From: Apostichopus japonicus
Taxonomy: Eukaryota; Echinodermata; Holothuroidea; Aspidochirotida; Stichopodidae
Assembly: GCF_037975245.1 (NCBI RefSeq)
Contig: NC_092579.1
Location: forward strand, 16,332,178 to 16,396,177
DNA length: 64,000 bases
Direction of reading: 5' to 3'
The position numbers and the translations under genes were made by a program. Under the pieces are notes generated by a model that was given only the letters and a program-made list of their open reading frames with translations, did not search any database and was not told the origin of the DNA. Shown one piece after another: positions 34,978 to 47,215 of the stretch. How positions within the stretch are numbered: the first letter of the stretch is position 1; each line of letters begins with the position of its first letter.

Positions 34978-35662
34978 ATCACATTACCGAATTTTGAAGC
35001 TGTTATCATGCTCTGAGCTAGTGGTAATCCCTCTTGCTGTAGCGTGAAAGCAGCGCAGTAATTTCTGCTGTAGGAACAGGGGGTGGAAGCCGGAGGCCTA
35101 TGGGGACACGTGCCCACCCCCCATTCCCCCCCCCCAGAATGGCGAATGTGCCCTTAAGCAAGCATATACACATCATATATATTTAAGTGATATGGCCGGT
35201 GTGTATCGGTTTATAGCATAACGAGTGGTGGTCGTGGAATGAGATAGTGCCCCTCTGATTTTATGCCCCCCCCCCACTTTTTGGAAGCTTCCTCCCCCTG
35301 TGTAGAATGCAAAGTACAACGCAATGGCACGCATTACAGACAAAGTACAATATCTGCGTGAATTTCGTCGAGAAGCGAATGATACTTGTAGGTTATTGAC
35401 AAATGTTGACTCCCACTCCCACACAATCCGATGTTTTACCAGTTCGCAATGCTTTGAACCGGTTTGTTAATCTTCGAAGAACATTACGCTATTCAAAGCT
35501 TGGAAGACGCCTGAATGAAGACAAGTACAATTTCGCATCAGTGTCTCTGGATGAACTAACGGGGAAGCTTCACGCCCCGGCACAATAGCTGGAAACTTGT
35601 TAATATCATTGCATATTACACGTTCCGCAACTAAAGTTGCAGTGCCAACTAAACAAATATGG
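34978..35662. other. sequence between two opposed AATTAATACSGG tracts
   Basis: Flanked left by AATTAATACCGGCATTA units and right by the same word inverted, so the stretch could be the body of an element with repetitive inverted ends. A 61-codon frame at 35403-35588 has no recognisable domain. C-rich patches occur at 35115-35140 and 35265-35280. Confidence 0.35.
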
Positions 35663-35790
35663 TCCTTTTAATGCCCGTATTAATTCTATGTAATACCCGT
35701 AGTAATTCTATTTAATGCCCGCATTAATTATATTTAATACCCGTATTAATTATATTTCATGCTCGTATTAATTCAATTAATTTTATAATT
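35663..35790. repeat. 22-bp AT-rich minisatellite, opposite orientation
   Basis: Imperfect units of AATGCCCGTATTAATTCTAT, the inverse of the 34800-34977 unit. Confidence 0.75.
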
Positions 35791-36204
35791 TATCAAATTA
35801 GTGCATTTTAAGCAACTTTTAATGTCTGTAAGTGTCATTTCCGGTATCTTAGAGGCATATGGCAAACATTGTTCTTGCTTGTATTATTTTAGTGCTCCAG
35901 TCAAATAGTGTAATTGGTTTTCCCGAAAAATTGCCGTGAAAAGCAACCCTCCCTTCTCCCCCTTCCTCCCACCTCCAAATACCTTTACGTTTGTGTAATA
36001 CTTCCATATTAGTCTGTGCATGCAGTTCTCAATTTAATGCTAATGTTGCAAAGTGGATAGTAGCCTATTTTCCTAGTATTCCATTGCTAGTGATGAGCCC
36101 AGGACATCATAACCGCCGTCCTATGTTATTCTGGCATGTGGATCTATCTTTAAGGATACAGTTTTAAGTAAAATGAGGTGGTGATAACTGTTGTTTGTGT
36201 AATT
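35791..36204. other. no feature recognised
   Basis: AT-rich sequence between the minisatellite and the left arm of the inverted duplication. Confidence 0.5.
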
Positions 36205-36656
36205 GTGTCCGCTGGACGCAATCAATTTAAAGATTTCCACAAATAATTTAGTCGTCCGTCGGACAACCTCAAATGCGATTTTGGTTGTCCAAAAGAATTT
36301 TTAGTCGTCTCGGACAATCGGACGACCGTAAAATTTCAGCCCTGATGTGTGTGTTACATCACATGCATAATATAACTATGAATATATGTGGTTAGAATAC
36401 TTTTAAAGTGCACTTATTATGAATATCTGTTTTTTAGCTTGCATCACTAAGATACTAGATTTATCATTGAAAAACTTTAGAACACATATACGAAACAGAC
36501 TAGGTCTAATCTACTTGTAAAAACAATATACTTACAAAATGGGCAGAGAGCCTCCTTATCTGGACAAAGGGTTGCCATAAGCAGCTCATTGATCTACGCA
36601 GGTTTCGTTATAAATTTTTAACCACTCCGAGAACGCAAGAAAATCTTGTATTAAGT

Positions 36657-36900
36657 TTCCAAAATCCTGAATTTAGTTCCGAAAATCCTGAATTTAGTTA
36701 AAAAAATCCTGAGTTTAGTTCCGAAAATCCTGCATTTAGTTCCGAAAATCATGAATGTTGTTCCGAAAATCATGAATGTAGTTCCGAAAATCCTGAATTT
36801 AGATCCAATAATCCTGTAATTAGTTCCGAAAATCATGAATTTAGTTCCGAAAATCATGAATTTAGTTCCAAAAATCCTGAATTTAGTTCCAAAAACCCAT
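36657..36900 (-). repeat. 21-bp minisatellite in the left arm
   Basis: About 11-12 imperfect units of GGAACTAAATTCAGGATTTTC (written here on the minus strand). The multiple-of-three unit leaves a long open frame of FGTKFRI-type heptads. No known protein is recognised. Confidence 0.85.
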
Positions 36901-37468
36901 ATTGTTACACGAGTTAGAATTGTTCGCATTGACTTATACAAGACTATATTCTCCACCAGCATGTTCATGTGGAATAAACGCAATATTGTTTCCGGTTATA
37001 TTATCTGTCAATGATAAGATATATAATATTGTTCTACTGGAAACCGCGGTAAGGAACATTTGTCCTTAAGTTGTATTGGTACTAACATGAAGATAATCCA
37101 GTACCAAAACTGTGGAGAAGATAAACCATTCCGAAGTGTGCAAATGAAGTTTCTATTTAAGAAAATTAACCCAAAAATAGATCCTGTGTAACAAACAACT
37201 TGTTCCACACTCAACGCTATTGTCCCATTGAAGGTAAGTGGTGAAGTTAACGTCTGCTATCGTCTGCATATAAAGATTATTCACTGAAAGCCGACGTACA
37301 GTGTACACAGACAGGCCTGCACGTGTTTTACTTTTTCCGTATGGGAGTATAGCTGTTAATTTAAATAACAATGTAGGAGTTAAATTCATGCATACTTTGA
37401 TGAATAGATGATGAACGCACACGTTGGTGAAGACATTGTGATAATCTGAATCCAGGAGGTATTCTTAC

Positions 37469-37510
37469 CTCTGTATGTTACTGTATACATGCGCTCAGTT
37501 AATCCGACCA
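37469..37510 (-). other. 42-bp exon-like block with both splice signals, left arm
   Basis: On the minus strand it is preceded by a T-rich tract ending TTTTGTTTTTCAG and followed by GTAAGAAT. One frame is open (VGLTERMYTVT). The same block with the same signals is in the right arm at 43743-43784, one base different. Confidence 0.35.
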
Positions 37511-39221
37511 CTGAAAAACAAAAACAAAAAGAGGAAATCCTTTTATAACAGTTTGAATGAATGCATCATGCCTAAGACTGAATGATACCAAAGTTCCGCT
37601 TCAAGGAAAAGAGGACAAACAAAACTAAAACAAGATTGTTTGAATGAATAAGTTTTAAATTGGTAATTTTGTATTTTACACGAATAAATTGTGAGCGGAA
37701 AACAAACTAACATTCCCGTACCATTATGAATATCCCGGCACACTTTATTCATCTCGTATAATTAACGATCAAGTTATATATAATTCCGAAATTCTGGCAC
37801 AGATTTGAATAGATTAGTCTTACATACATACATTTGATCAGAATTTCTTTAGTTGTATTTGCCTCTGACATCACGACAGATAACGACGAGTTATGGTAAA
37901 GATATGACTGTAAGACCGACAATACCTGTATGGTGACGTCACACATTTCTCATATGAAATTTTTGACTTCGAAAATTTGATGGAACCAATCAAATATATT
38001 TATTAAATCTATTGAGATCGGTTAAGAACTTGATGAAAGTTAAATTGAAACTTACGGATGCGGTTAAACTAGAATAGAATAATTCCCGTAAATGTATGTT
38101 TGTTTTCTCCTTACAGGAACAATTAAAGATTTCAGAAGACATTTTGGTGGCTATATACTAGGTCATGTTTGGGAAGCAGACAACACACTTCGACTGAATT
38201 ATTTTGAAGAATATACATACACGGAACACAACAAATTATTTTAATTTACCTCTGATTTCTCTCTCCGTTGGATGACGAAGAAATTTCTGATTTCCTCACA
38301 ATGACGTCATTAGCACAAACAGGTGCACTGTATGCAATATCTTACACTAAGTGTGACGCTTAAGCCAGTTTCGTATTAATAATCGTGTATAGTCTCATAA
38401 TTCATACCAGTATATTGGCTTATGTTTTTATGTTTGGATATTTTTTTCATTTAAAAAGAGAACGGTTAAGATTTATCATTTGAACAAATCTGGAGTAGCC
38501 TTCTTCAAAATCAAATTTGTTTTTTCTTTGTCATTCACGCAAATGCTTTACTAGACTGTGTTTACTGGTCTTTACCATAACAAGATACCAAAATATAAAT
38601 TTGACTGTTTATTGGTCCCAAAGATTTGTAAATATCAGTCTTAATCATTTATTGATGATCACAACAGTCCAGATGACTGCCAGGATTCATAATAATATAT
38701 TTGTGCAAATCGAGGTCATTCCTCTATACGTGTGTGTGTCTGATGTGAAGGTATCACATGTTTATTATCAGTGCCGGATTACCCGATAAGAAGATGAGGC
38801 GAGGACCAAAGCGACCGGAGTTGCCAAGGCCCATTGTCTCAATGTCAAGAGGGCCCCATAGGTCCTCTAGGGTTTCTTCGTGAAAAACACTCCACAAGAT
38901 GTACAAAGTTTCCGTTTTGTTTTTTGGGGCCTGTCAAAAGTGCTGGATGTGGCAAGCATATGTGGTCTATTGCATGGATAGAAGAATAACACGTTTGTTC
39001 TAATTAGGTAACAGCCGTACATTTATCATAAAAAGACAAATATAGCTTTGAAATGTATTGTTTTTATGTCATAGAGAGAGACAACCCCAACTCTAACCTC
39101 AGTATTGCTAGAAATAATACATTCGGACCCTCTATAGAGCCTGTCTGACAAAGACAATATGAAGCTGTGACCAATTACTGTGAAATAAATCATCGAACCT
39201 ATACCAGGGCTTTACTATAGA

Positions 39222-39863
39222 ACTATATTTATTCTCGGACTTGCATAAACGTATAGAACAGTTAACTTACTTTTAACGAACTGGCCAACGGACCTCACTG
39301 GGCAGCGGCTAGCACCGAAAACATTACACACTCTTAGTGCGCTAACTTATTACAAATACTGACTCGAATTCTCGGATCTTAGCGTGGCTCGAACATTCCA
39401 CATAGCTACGAAGGAACCAGACTATTGTCACGAGAGCTGGACAGTTCTGTTTTACCTCCATGGGGAGACGGAAACAAAGGAATAAAATAGCATGTGCAAC
39501 TTCAACAATTCACTATACACATCAAAGAAATTAGATCAAACAGACCCCCAGAGCTAAAACAATACACACAAACACGCAAACTATTCTAGCAGTGATGCCA
39601 GCTATGTGCGGATATGGTAGGCCATACGGGAAATAATTGCTGATATAATGTCCATACGAATTAAAATAATTACCTGTATTAATTCTATTTAATACATTAA
39701 TTCTCAGCCAATGACCACGTAGCATTATATGCCGGTATTAAATAGAATTAATACGGACATTAATTTAAACAGAATTAATACGGGCATTAAATGGAATTAA
39801 TACGGGCATTAAATAGAATTATTAGCGGCATGAAATAGAATTAATACCGGCATTGAATAGACC
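39222..39863 (+). repeat. ~640-bp repeat B, copy 2
   Basis: Second copy of 34353-34977, starting immediately inside the left arm of the inverted duplication. Small differences only, mostly in the AT-rich minisatellite end. Confidence 0.9.
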
Positions 39864-42039
39864 ACTTTTTGATATTTCCTTATCATTCCCAGTTTAACTT
39901 AAATTTTCAAAACTGTTGATTGTGTTACTTTTGATTGTGTAATTTTTGTATCATAACATTTTATACTCTCCTATTTATAAATAAGGGGTTAATCGACGGT
40001 CTAGCGTGCTTTACTCACAGGATTAATGCGATCCAGCGATAGCATTAACACCCGGAGTGCATTAATCATTTGAGTAACGCACGCTAGACCGTTGATTAAC
40101 CCCCTTCATTCATACACTTCCATTTGTGTGGGGGAAAAATCATAAAACAAAACATTTTTGGTTACATATAACCAAACATTTATTAAAGTGATGCCCCGTA
40201 ATTTTACCGTGCGTTACTCACAGGATTAACCACGGTCAGCTGACTTGAATGGACCAATAGGATTTAGGAATCTTTACTAAGTATGAATGAATTGTATTTT
40301 ATGCTATTTATATTGGAATAAAGTAAACTGCAACTGAAACTGTGGCAACATAAGACGAATTACGAGTTTTGGTTCGACTGAGCATGTCACCACGCAAGCG
40401 CATCAACATATGTACGTTACATCAACTTGACGACTTGAGTAGGGATCCCAGTTTGCCAATCGGTGACACCTCCAGAGTATTCTAGTAGCATTCTACGTTG
40501 AAACGTGTTTTTTCGTCTTCTTTTTGTTGACGTTATGCGATAGATTTGGTGTTTGTAATTACAGCACGCACGTGTGTTGAGAAAATATATACTTGAGAAC
40601 TATATAATCGAGGTCATCGCTTCAGCTAACACCTCTACAGTCACTCACGTTTTCATTTTTAAAGATTCACACGAGTTACCGATATCAAGTTTCCATGCAA
40701 CGATATTGAATGAAATTCGAATTCTGTCAAATTAACAAATAAATCACATCTTAAACATCAGAAAAAAAAGAAAGAAGAAGAGCCTCCGAAAGTTCGATAT
40801 AAAGAATTATTCTTTCAGAGTTTTAACTATTTATCGCTTTCGCCATGGCGATAGACGTTTTATCACAAAAAGAAAAATGTATTCGAAATGACGAGGTAAC
40901 CAATTACCATTGGCTCTACAATTTGCACAAAAAAAGTAAATGAAATTATTGTGTACACCCTCCTTTGCGCAAATGACAGGTATAGGCTACATTTGTTCGT
41001 TTGCTGTTGCAATTTCTATTTCTATTTCTAGTTTGGGTTTTCGTTTTCCATTTCATATTTTGGAGGTGCTTTCCTTCACACAATTTATGAAGACCAGTGT
41101 ACGTGTAATTACATTGGGTGACGTAATAATCGATATAGTCCAGTCGATTTATGATATAATTTTTTCTTCTGTCCTTTCTGATCATAGACGTCACTGGAGA
41201 TCGATTTTAACGTGATCATTTGTTTATTACGGTACGTTGCCTTCATTAAGTAAGAACTTGACGTTACGTTACGTAATGTCCAATGAGGTTTACAGATGAT
41301 AGACATAGCGGAGTGACGCCTCAGAGTTGAGAGGGGAAGCCTTATAAGCCTCAAGCAACAACAAAAAATAAATTAAAAAAGCGGTGCACACAGCACATTT
41401 CGTTCAAAGGTGACCGGCTAAATACCGTCCTGAAAATGTGTGAATCGAATCTCATTGCCCTAATGCGGTATCGCAATTACTCACTTTAGCCCACCCCCCC
41501 CCCCCCACCCTCCCATGTAATCATTGGTGCCGGGCACCCAAGTTAACCACTATTAAAATAAACTAGCGTGCATACTTGTGCAATTCCCATTTCAACTTGT
41601 ACACCTGTTTATAACTCGAGATGATCTGTTAGAAGGCCCCTTTAGGCTACAGTACAGCACCATTTTAATTTAAGATTAAGTGAAAATAAATTGATCTTTC
41701 CAATATCGTACACTTATTTCGCATAATTTGTAGACCCGGAGTAATACGAGTAATGCAGACCTTTCACAAGAGCCACTGAAATGATTGCTGCATTTGTTTA
41801 ACTTTAACATTCTCTGCACGCAAATATAATAAAGCATAACATATTTTGTTAGATTCTTGCATTTTTAATATCTCGAGAAAGTCATTTGACTATTGGCTTA
41901 AAGGATCACCCTTTTTTCGAATGAAACACTAAATAGTTATCCTCGAGCCACGAAAAACTTCTACAATAACACCGCAACTTCAAAGCGAATGTAGTGGATT
42001 CCAGAAGATTCAAATCCGAGTCCAGGAATTGGACTCGAG
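39864..42039. other. spacer of the inverted duplication
   Basis: Unique-looking AT-rich sequence with one foldback element (39985-40104) and a C run at 41493. Several short open frames around 40940-41350 have no recognisable domain. Confidence 0.5.
39985..40104. mobile_element. 120-bp foldback (palindromic) MITE
   Basis: Begins GGGGTTAATCGACGGTCTAG and ends with the inverse (CTAGACCGTTGATTAACCCC). The ~45-bp arms are imperfectly paired around GCGATCCAGCGATAGC. A partly related block (GTGCGTTACTCACAGGATTAA) follows at 40210-40230. Confidence 0.75.
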
Positions 42040-43742
42040 TAGTAAAGCCCTGGTATAGGTTCGATGATTTATTTCACAGTAATTGGTCACAGCTTCGTAT
42101 TGTCTTTGTCAGACAGGCTCTATAGAGGGTCCGAATGTATTATTTCTAGCAATACTGAGGTTAGAGTTGGAGTTGTCTCTCTATGACATAACAACAATAC
42201 ATTTCAAGCTATATTTGTCTTTCTATGATAAATGTACGGCTGTTACCTAATTAGAACAAACGTGTTATCCTTCTATCCATGCAATAGACCACATATGCTT
42301 GCCACATCCACCGCTTTTGACAGGCCCAAAAAAACAAAACGGAAACTTTGTACATCTTGTGGAGTATTTTTCACGAAGAAACCCTAGAGGACCTATGGGG
42401 CCCTCTTGACCTTGAGACAATGGGCCTTGGCAACTCCTGTCGCTTTGGTCCTCGCCTCATCTTCTTATCGGGTAATCCGGCACTGATAATAAGCCTATAA
42501 TACCTTCACGGCAGACACACACACGTATAGAGGAATGACCTCGATTTGCACAAATATTATTTTGAATCCTGGCAGTCATCAGGACTGTTGTGATCATCAA
42601 TAAATGATTAAGACTGATATTTACAAATCTTTGGGACCAATAAACAGTCAAATTTATATGTTAGTATTTTGTTATGGTAAAGACCAGTAAACACAGTCTA
42701 GTAAAGCATTTGCATGAATGACAAAGAAAAAACAAATTTGATTTTGAGGAAGGCTACTCCAGATTTGTTCAAATGATAAATCTTAACCGTTCTCTTTTTA
42801 AATGGAAAAAAATATCCACATATAAAAACATAAGCCAATATACTGGTATGAATTATGAGACTATACACGATTATAAATACGAAACTGGCTTAAGCGTCAC
42901 ACTTAGTGTAAGATAGTGCATACAGTGCACCTGTTTGTGCTAATGACGTCATTGTGAAGAAATCCGAAATTTCTTCGTCATCCAACGGAGAGAGAAATCA
43001 GAGGTAAATTAAAATAATTTGTTGTGTTCCGTGTATGTATATTCTTCAAAATAATTCAGTCGAAGTGTGTCGTCTGCTTCCCAAACATGACCTAGTAGCC
43101 ACCAAAATGTCTTCTGATATCTTTAATTGTTCCTGTAAGGAGAAAACAAACATACATTTACGGGAATTATTCTATTCTAGTTTAACCGCATCCGTAAGTT
43201 TCAATTTAACTTTCATCAAGTTCTTAACCGATCTCAATAGATTTAATAAATATATTTGATTGGTTCCATCAAGTTTTCGAAGTCAAAAATTTCATATGAG
43301 AAATGTGTGACGTCACCATACAGGTATTGTCGGTCTTACAGTCATATCTTTACCATAACTCGTCGTTATCTGTCGTGACGTCAGAGGCAAATACAACTAA
43401 AGAAATTCTGATCAAATGTATGTATGTAAGACTAATCTATTCAAATCTGTGCCAGAATTTCAGAATTACATATAACTTGATCGTTAATTATACGAGATGA
43501 ATAAAGTGTGCCGGGATATTCATAATGGTACGGGAATGTTAGTTTGTTTTCCGCTCACAATTTATTCGTGTAAAATACAAAATTACCAATATAAAAACTT
43601 ATTCATTCAAACAATCTTGTTATAGTTTTTTATTGTCCTCTTTTCCTTGAAGCGGAACTTTGGTATTCGTTCAGTCTTAGGCATGATTCATTTCATTCAA
43701 ACTGTTATAAAAGGATTTCCTCTTTTTGTTTTTGTTTTTCAG

Positions 43743-43784
43743 TGGTCGGATTAACTGAGCGCATGTATACAGTAACAGACAGAG
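43743..43784 (+). other. 42-bp exon-like block with both splice signals, right arm
   Basis: Preceded by a long T-rich tract ending GTTTTTCAG (43734-43742) and followed by GTAAGAAT (43785). One frame is open. Partner of 37469-37510. A longer open frame lies downstream at about 43944-44267 (VEQVVCYTGSIFG, FWYWIIFMLVP), which might be a further exon or chance. No family recognised. Confidence 0.35.
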
Positions 43785-44230
43785 GTAAGAATACCTCCTG
43801 GATTCAGATAATCACAATGTCTTCACCAACGTGTGCGTTCATCATCTATTCATCAAAGTATGCATGAATTTAACTGCTACATTGATATTTAAATTAACAG
43901 CTATACTCCCATACGGAAAAGATAAACACGTGCAGGCCTGTCTGTGTACACTGTACGTCGGCTTTCAGTGAATAATCTTTATATGCAGACGTTAGCAGAC
44001 GTTAACTTCACCACTACCTTCGATGGGACGATAGGGTTGAGTGTGGAACAAGTTGTTTGTTACACAGGATCTATTTTTGGGTTAATTTTCTTAAATAGAA
44101 ACTTCATTTGCACACTTCGGAATGGTTTATCTTCTCCACAGTTTTGGTACTGGATTATCTTCATGTTAGTACCAATACAATTTATGGACAAATGTTCCTT
44201 ACCGCAGTTTCCAGTAGAACAATATTGTAT

Positions 44231-44274
44231 ATCTTATCAGGGAGCTGCTAGAGTAGCAGCTCCCTGATCTTATC
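44231..44274. mobile_element. 28-bp hairpin insertion with 8-bp target duplication
   Basis: ATCTTATC occurs at 44231-44238 and 44267-44274. Between them is AGGGAGCTGCTA-GAG-TAGCAGCTCCCTG, a 12-13-bp inverted repeat around three bases. The left arm of the inverted duplication has a single ATCTTATC (inverted, near 37013-37020) and no hairpin, so it shows the empty site. Size of duplication and CAGGG/CCCTG ends fit a hAT-type event that kept only the termini. Confidence 0.85.
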
Positions 44275-44392
44275 ATTGACAGATAATATAACCGGAAACA
44301 ATATTGCGTTTATTCCACATGAACATGCTGTTGGAGAATATAGTCTTGTATAAGTCAATGCGAACAATTCTAACTCGTGTAACAATATGGGT

Positions 44393-44645
44393 TTTTGGAA
44401 CTAAATTCAGGATTTTTGGAACTAAATTCAGGATTTTTGGAACTAAATTCAGGATTTTCGGAACTAAATTCAGGATTTTCGGAACTAATTACAGGATTTT
44501 GGGATCTAAATTCAGGATTTTCGGAACTACATTCATGATTTTCGGAACTAAATGCAGGATTTTCGGAACTAAACTCAGGATTTTTTAAACTAAATTCAGG
44601 ATTTTCGGAACTAAATTCAGGATTTTGGAACTAAATACAAGATTT
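44393..44645 (+). repeat. 21-bp minisatellite in the right arm
   Basis: About 12 imperfect units of GGAACTAAATTCAGGATTTT(C/T), with the same heptad-encoding property as the left arm copy. Confidence 0.85.
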
Positions 44646-44946
44646 TCTTGCGTTCTCTGAGTGGTTGAAAATTTATAACGAAACCTGCGTAGATCAATGA
44701 GCTGCTTATGGTAACCCTTTGTCCAGATAAGGAGGCTCTCTGCCCATTTTGTAAGTATATTGTTTTTACAAGTTAGATTAGGCCTAGTCTGTTTCGTATA
44801 TGTGTTCTAAAGTTATTCAATGATAAATCTAGTATCTTAGTGATGCAAGCTACAAAACAGATATTCATAATAAGTGCACTTTAAAAGTATTCTAACCACA
44901 TATATTCATAGTTATAACTATTATGCAAGTGATGTAACACACACAT

Positions 44947-46899
44947 CAGGGCCTCTAATTTTACGGTCGTCCGATTGTCCGAGACGACTAAAAATTCTTT
45001 TGGACAACCAAAATCTCATTTGAGGTTGTCCGACGGACGACTAAATTATTTGTGGAAACCTTTAAATTGCTTGCGTCCAGCGGACACAAAATTTTTGTTG
45101 TTGTTAAGAAACAAACCCCAAGTACACTCTCACAACTAGGTCAACGGAAAACATAACAAAACGCATTTTTGAATGAACATCTTTCATTATTTCTTTTCAT
45201 AAAACCACAAACTTCTTTTGACAAGAATCAAAAGTTCTCCCACTCCTACAGATCATTGAATTTGTTTGAAAATAAATACATCATAACAATCAACCGCAAG
45301 GTACAGGGTTAACAACAATCCATTACGGAGATTTTCATTCTTAAAATAGACAATGATGCTTTACCAAAATTCCCTTGATTTGATTGGCTAATAGTCCCTC
45401 CCGATCGTCTGGAAACATTCTTGCAGTTGCAGTGCTCAATGAACACGAAGTCAGTTGTTTAAGAACAATTACTTGCAACGTTTTCCGTCCCCTGCGCAGC
45501 CCCTTGTGGCTATCGTAAATTATGTGTGCACTCAAATATCATGACGTTAAGCCTTGTTGTCTCATATTTTTACGTACATTTTGACAACAATCACTGGTTG
45601 TACGAAGATGCACTTGAATTGTTTCTGAGACTATCACGTAATATTGTAATCATTGTTTGATCAGAAAATGTTATGAGTTGAGACAATCTATGACTTTTGT
45701 GGGAAGCTAACAATCCCTGATTCTGAAAAAGATATTTCATCTCACAGTATGTTTCTTCTCTCTGCATTAAGAGTTGCTAATGTAAAATGCGCATTCATAC
45801 TACAGTAGTTTCTGTTGCAAATTTGTTCGCGGTCCAATTGACCATGTGCTTCAGTAAATTTTATTTTGATGCAACATTCGTGTGTAAACTACTGTACTTT
45901 AGAACAGGATAAATGTTGGATCCGGTTTTGAGGATTTGCGCATGTGCAGTTGAAAATGAAGTTCGAACAGGCCTGCGTATATACATGCACTAGTACAGTG
46001 TAATATGAAGAATTTAGCGAGAGATATGTACACTGTAGGTACAGTGATTTTTGAAGAGTTGGTTGTTGGAAGCGCTGCAAGGTCAAAGCATGGAGCTACT
46101 ACGGAGTTGGCGAGCAGGGAAGTACAAGGGCGGATGAAGGAGGGGTGGGGCTGGGGGGTTTGGTTGAAACGGCAGAGTGGGCGAAAGGAGGTGTGGGCCG
46201 GGCCGACCCTGTCAAACAGCGAAGCTAAGGCACTGAGCAATCTGCCCTATATATTGTGTATAACATTCACAAGTATAGGCAGTGATACTACACTACACTA
46301 GCAACAGTAGGTAATGCAATAAACGCAATTGGTGTTCGATCAGGACGCAAGCTTTTTTTTACGGCACGCAAACTTTTGGGGGGCTTGCCTCTATGGGACG
46401 CAAACTTTTTTTTTAATAACATTACTGATTTTCTTATATCGACAGAAAGGGGAATCCTACTATTCAGTGGGGTTGTATGAATGAGCAGACGTTAATAAAT
46501 ACCTGGACGAATCCATTTATTTTAGGTGAAATATGATAATTATATTTGCAAATAAAGGAATAATAAGTTTATAATCAAGAACCTATTTCCATAATTGATT
46601 AACTTTTTACTTTTAAATATATTCATACATAAAAAACGATATAATGTTACAAAATATTTAGCAGTGTGTTAGTTATAAATGTTAAAGATTGTTCAGACAT
46701 CCCTTCAAACCGTGGAATAAGACGGAATAAGAATGTTTTTTCACATTCTGGAGCCAATATACCTTGTTATGTAAATTACAAAATTTAATTTGGTCTTTTT
46801 TCCCATTTTTATTCGGACAACCATTTTTTTCCGGACAACCAAATTTTGAGTGTAGGTTGTCCGAAGGACAAGTTAAAATTTTCTGAAAAATCAGGCCTG
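44947..46899. mobile_element. possible hAT-like relic, ends only
   Basis: The left end reads CAGGGCCTCTAATTTTACGG followed by GTCCG-rich words (TTGTCCGAGACGAC, GGTTGTCCGACGGACGAC). The right end (46790-46899) has the related inverse pattern (GGTTGTCCGAAGGACAAG ... CAGGCCTG). No transposase frame and no clean target duplication were seen. The outer edge of the inverted duplication (45087) falls inside this segment. The G-rich patch at 46130-46210 and T runs at 46352 and 46403 lie within. Confidence 0.35.
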
Positions 46900-47075
46900 C
46901 ACATATATTCATAATAGATTAGCTATGTCAGTTTTCTCAGCCACATATATTCATAGATAGGCTAAATTAACGTGTTTCTTATTTATTTTAAGCCACTGAT
47001 ATTCATCGACACATCTGTTATGGAAGGGGTGTAAGCCACAGATATTCATAGATAAATATGTCTCGTGTGTATTTG
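46900..47075 (+). repeat. outlying units of the ~55-bp GCCACAGATATTCATAGAT family
   Basis: Three to four units (CAGCCACATATATTCATAGAT, AAGCCACTGATATTCATCG, AAGCCACAGATATTCATAG) before the main array that starts at 49080. Confidence 0.75.
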
Positions 47076-47076
47076 C

Positions 47077-47215
47077 AGGATTTTCGGATCAATACACAGG
47101 ATTTTCTTGCGTTCTCGGAAGCTGGATGGATTCATAAAGGAACCTGCGTATATCAATAAACTGCTTATGCATGACAACCCTCTGCCCGGATAAGGAGGCT
47201 CTCTGCCCATACGCC
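47077..47215 (+). repeat. third, diverged copy of a block from the inverted-duplication arms
   Basis: Matches 44580-44755 in order: AGGATTTTCGGA, TTTTCTTGCGTTCTC, AACCTGCGTA, GATAAGGAGGCTCTCTGCCC. Clearly homologous but diverged, so it predates the inverted duplication. Confidence 0.75.

Larger units (their letters stand above)
36205..39217 (-). repeat. left arm of a ~3.0 kb inverted duplication
   Basis: Reverse complement of 42040-45087, starting with GTGTCCGCTGGACGCAA and ending CCAGGGCTTTACTA. Divergence is a few percent, with scattered substitutions and small indels over the whole length. The length is 3013 bp against 3048 bp for the other arm; most of the excess there is a 36-bp insertion at 44239-44274. 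It carries, on the minus strand, a 21-bp minisatellite, short open frames and a 42-bp exon-like block. Confidence 0.93.
42040..45087 (+). repeat. right arm of the ~3.0 kb inverted duplication
   Basis: Inverse of 36205-39217. Starts TAGTAAAGCCCTGG, ends GCGTCCAGCGGACAC. Contains a 36-bp insertion (hairpin plus 8-bp duplication) missing from the left arm. Confidence 0.93.

Noticed and set aside
40940-41354. Overlapping 80-90-codon frames on both strands
   Set aside because: AT-rich, low-complexity content (runs of I and S), no splice context, and no family recognised.
36205-45087. Inverted duplication as an assembly artefact
   Set aside because: The arms carry independent substitutions, indels and a 36-bp insertion with its own target duplication in one arm only, which a mirrored assembly of one sequence would not show.
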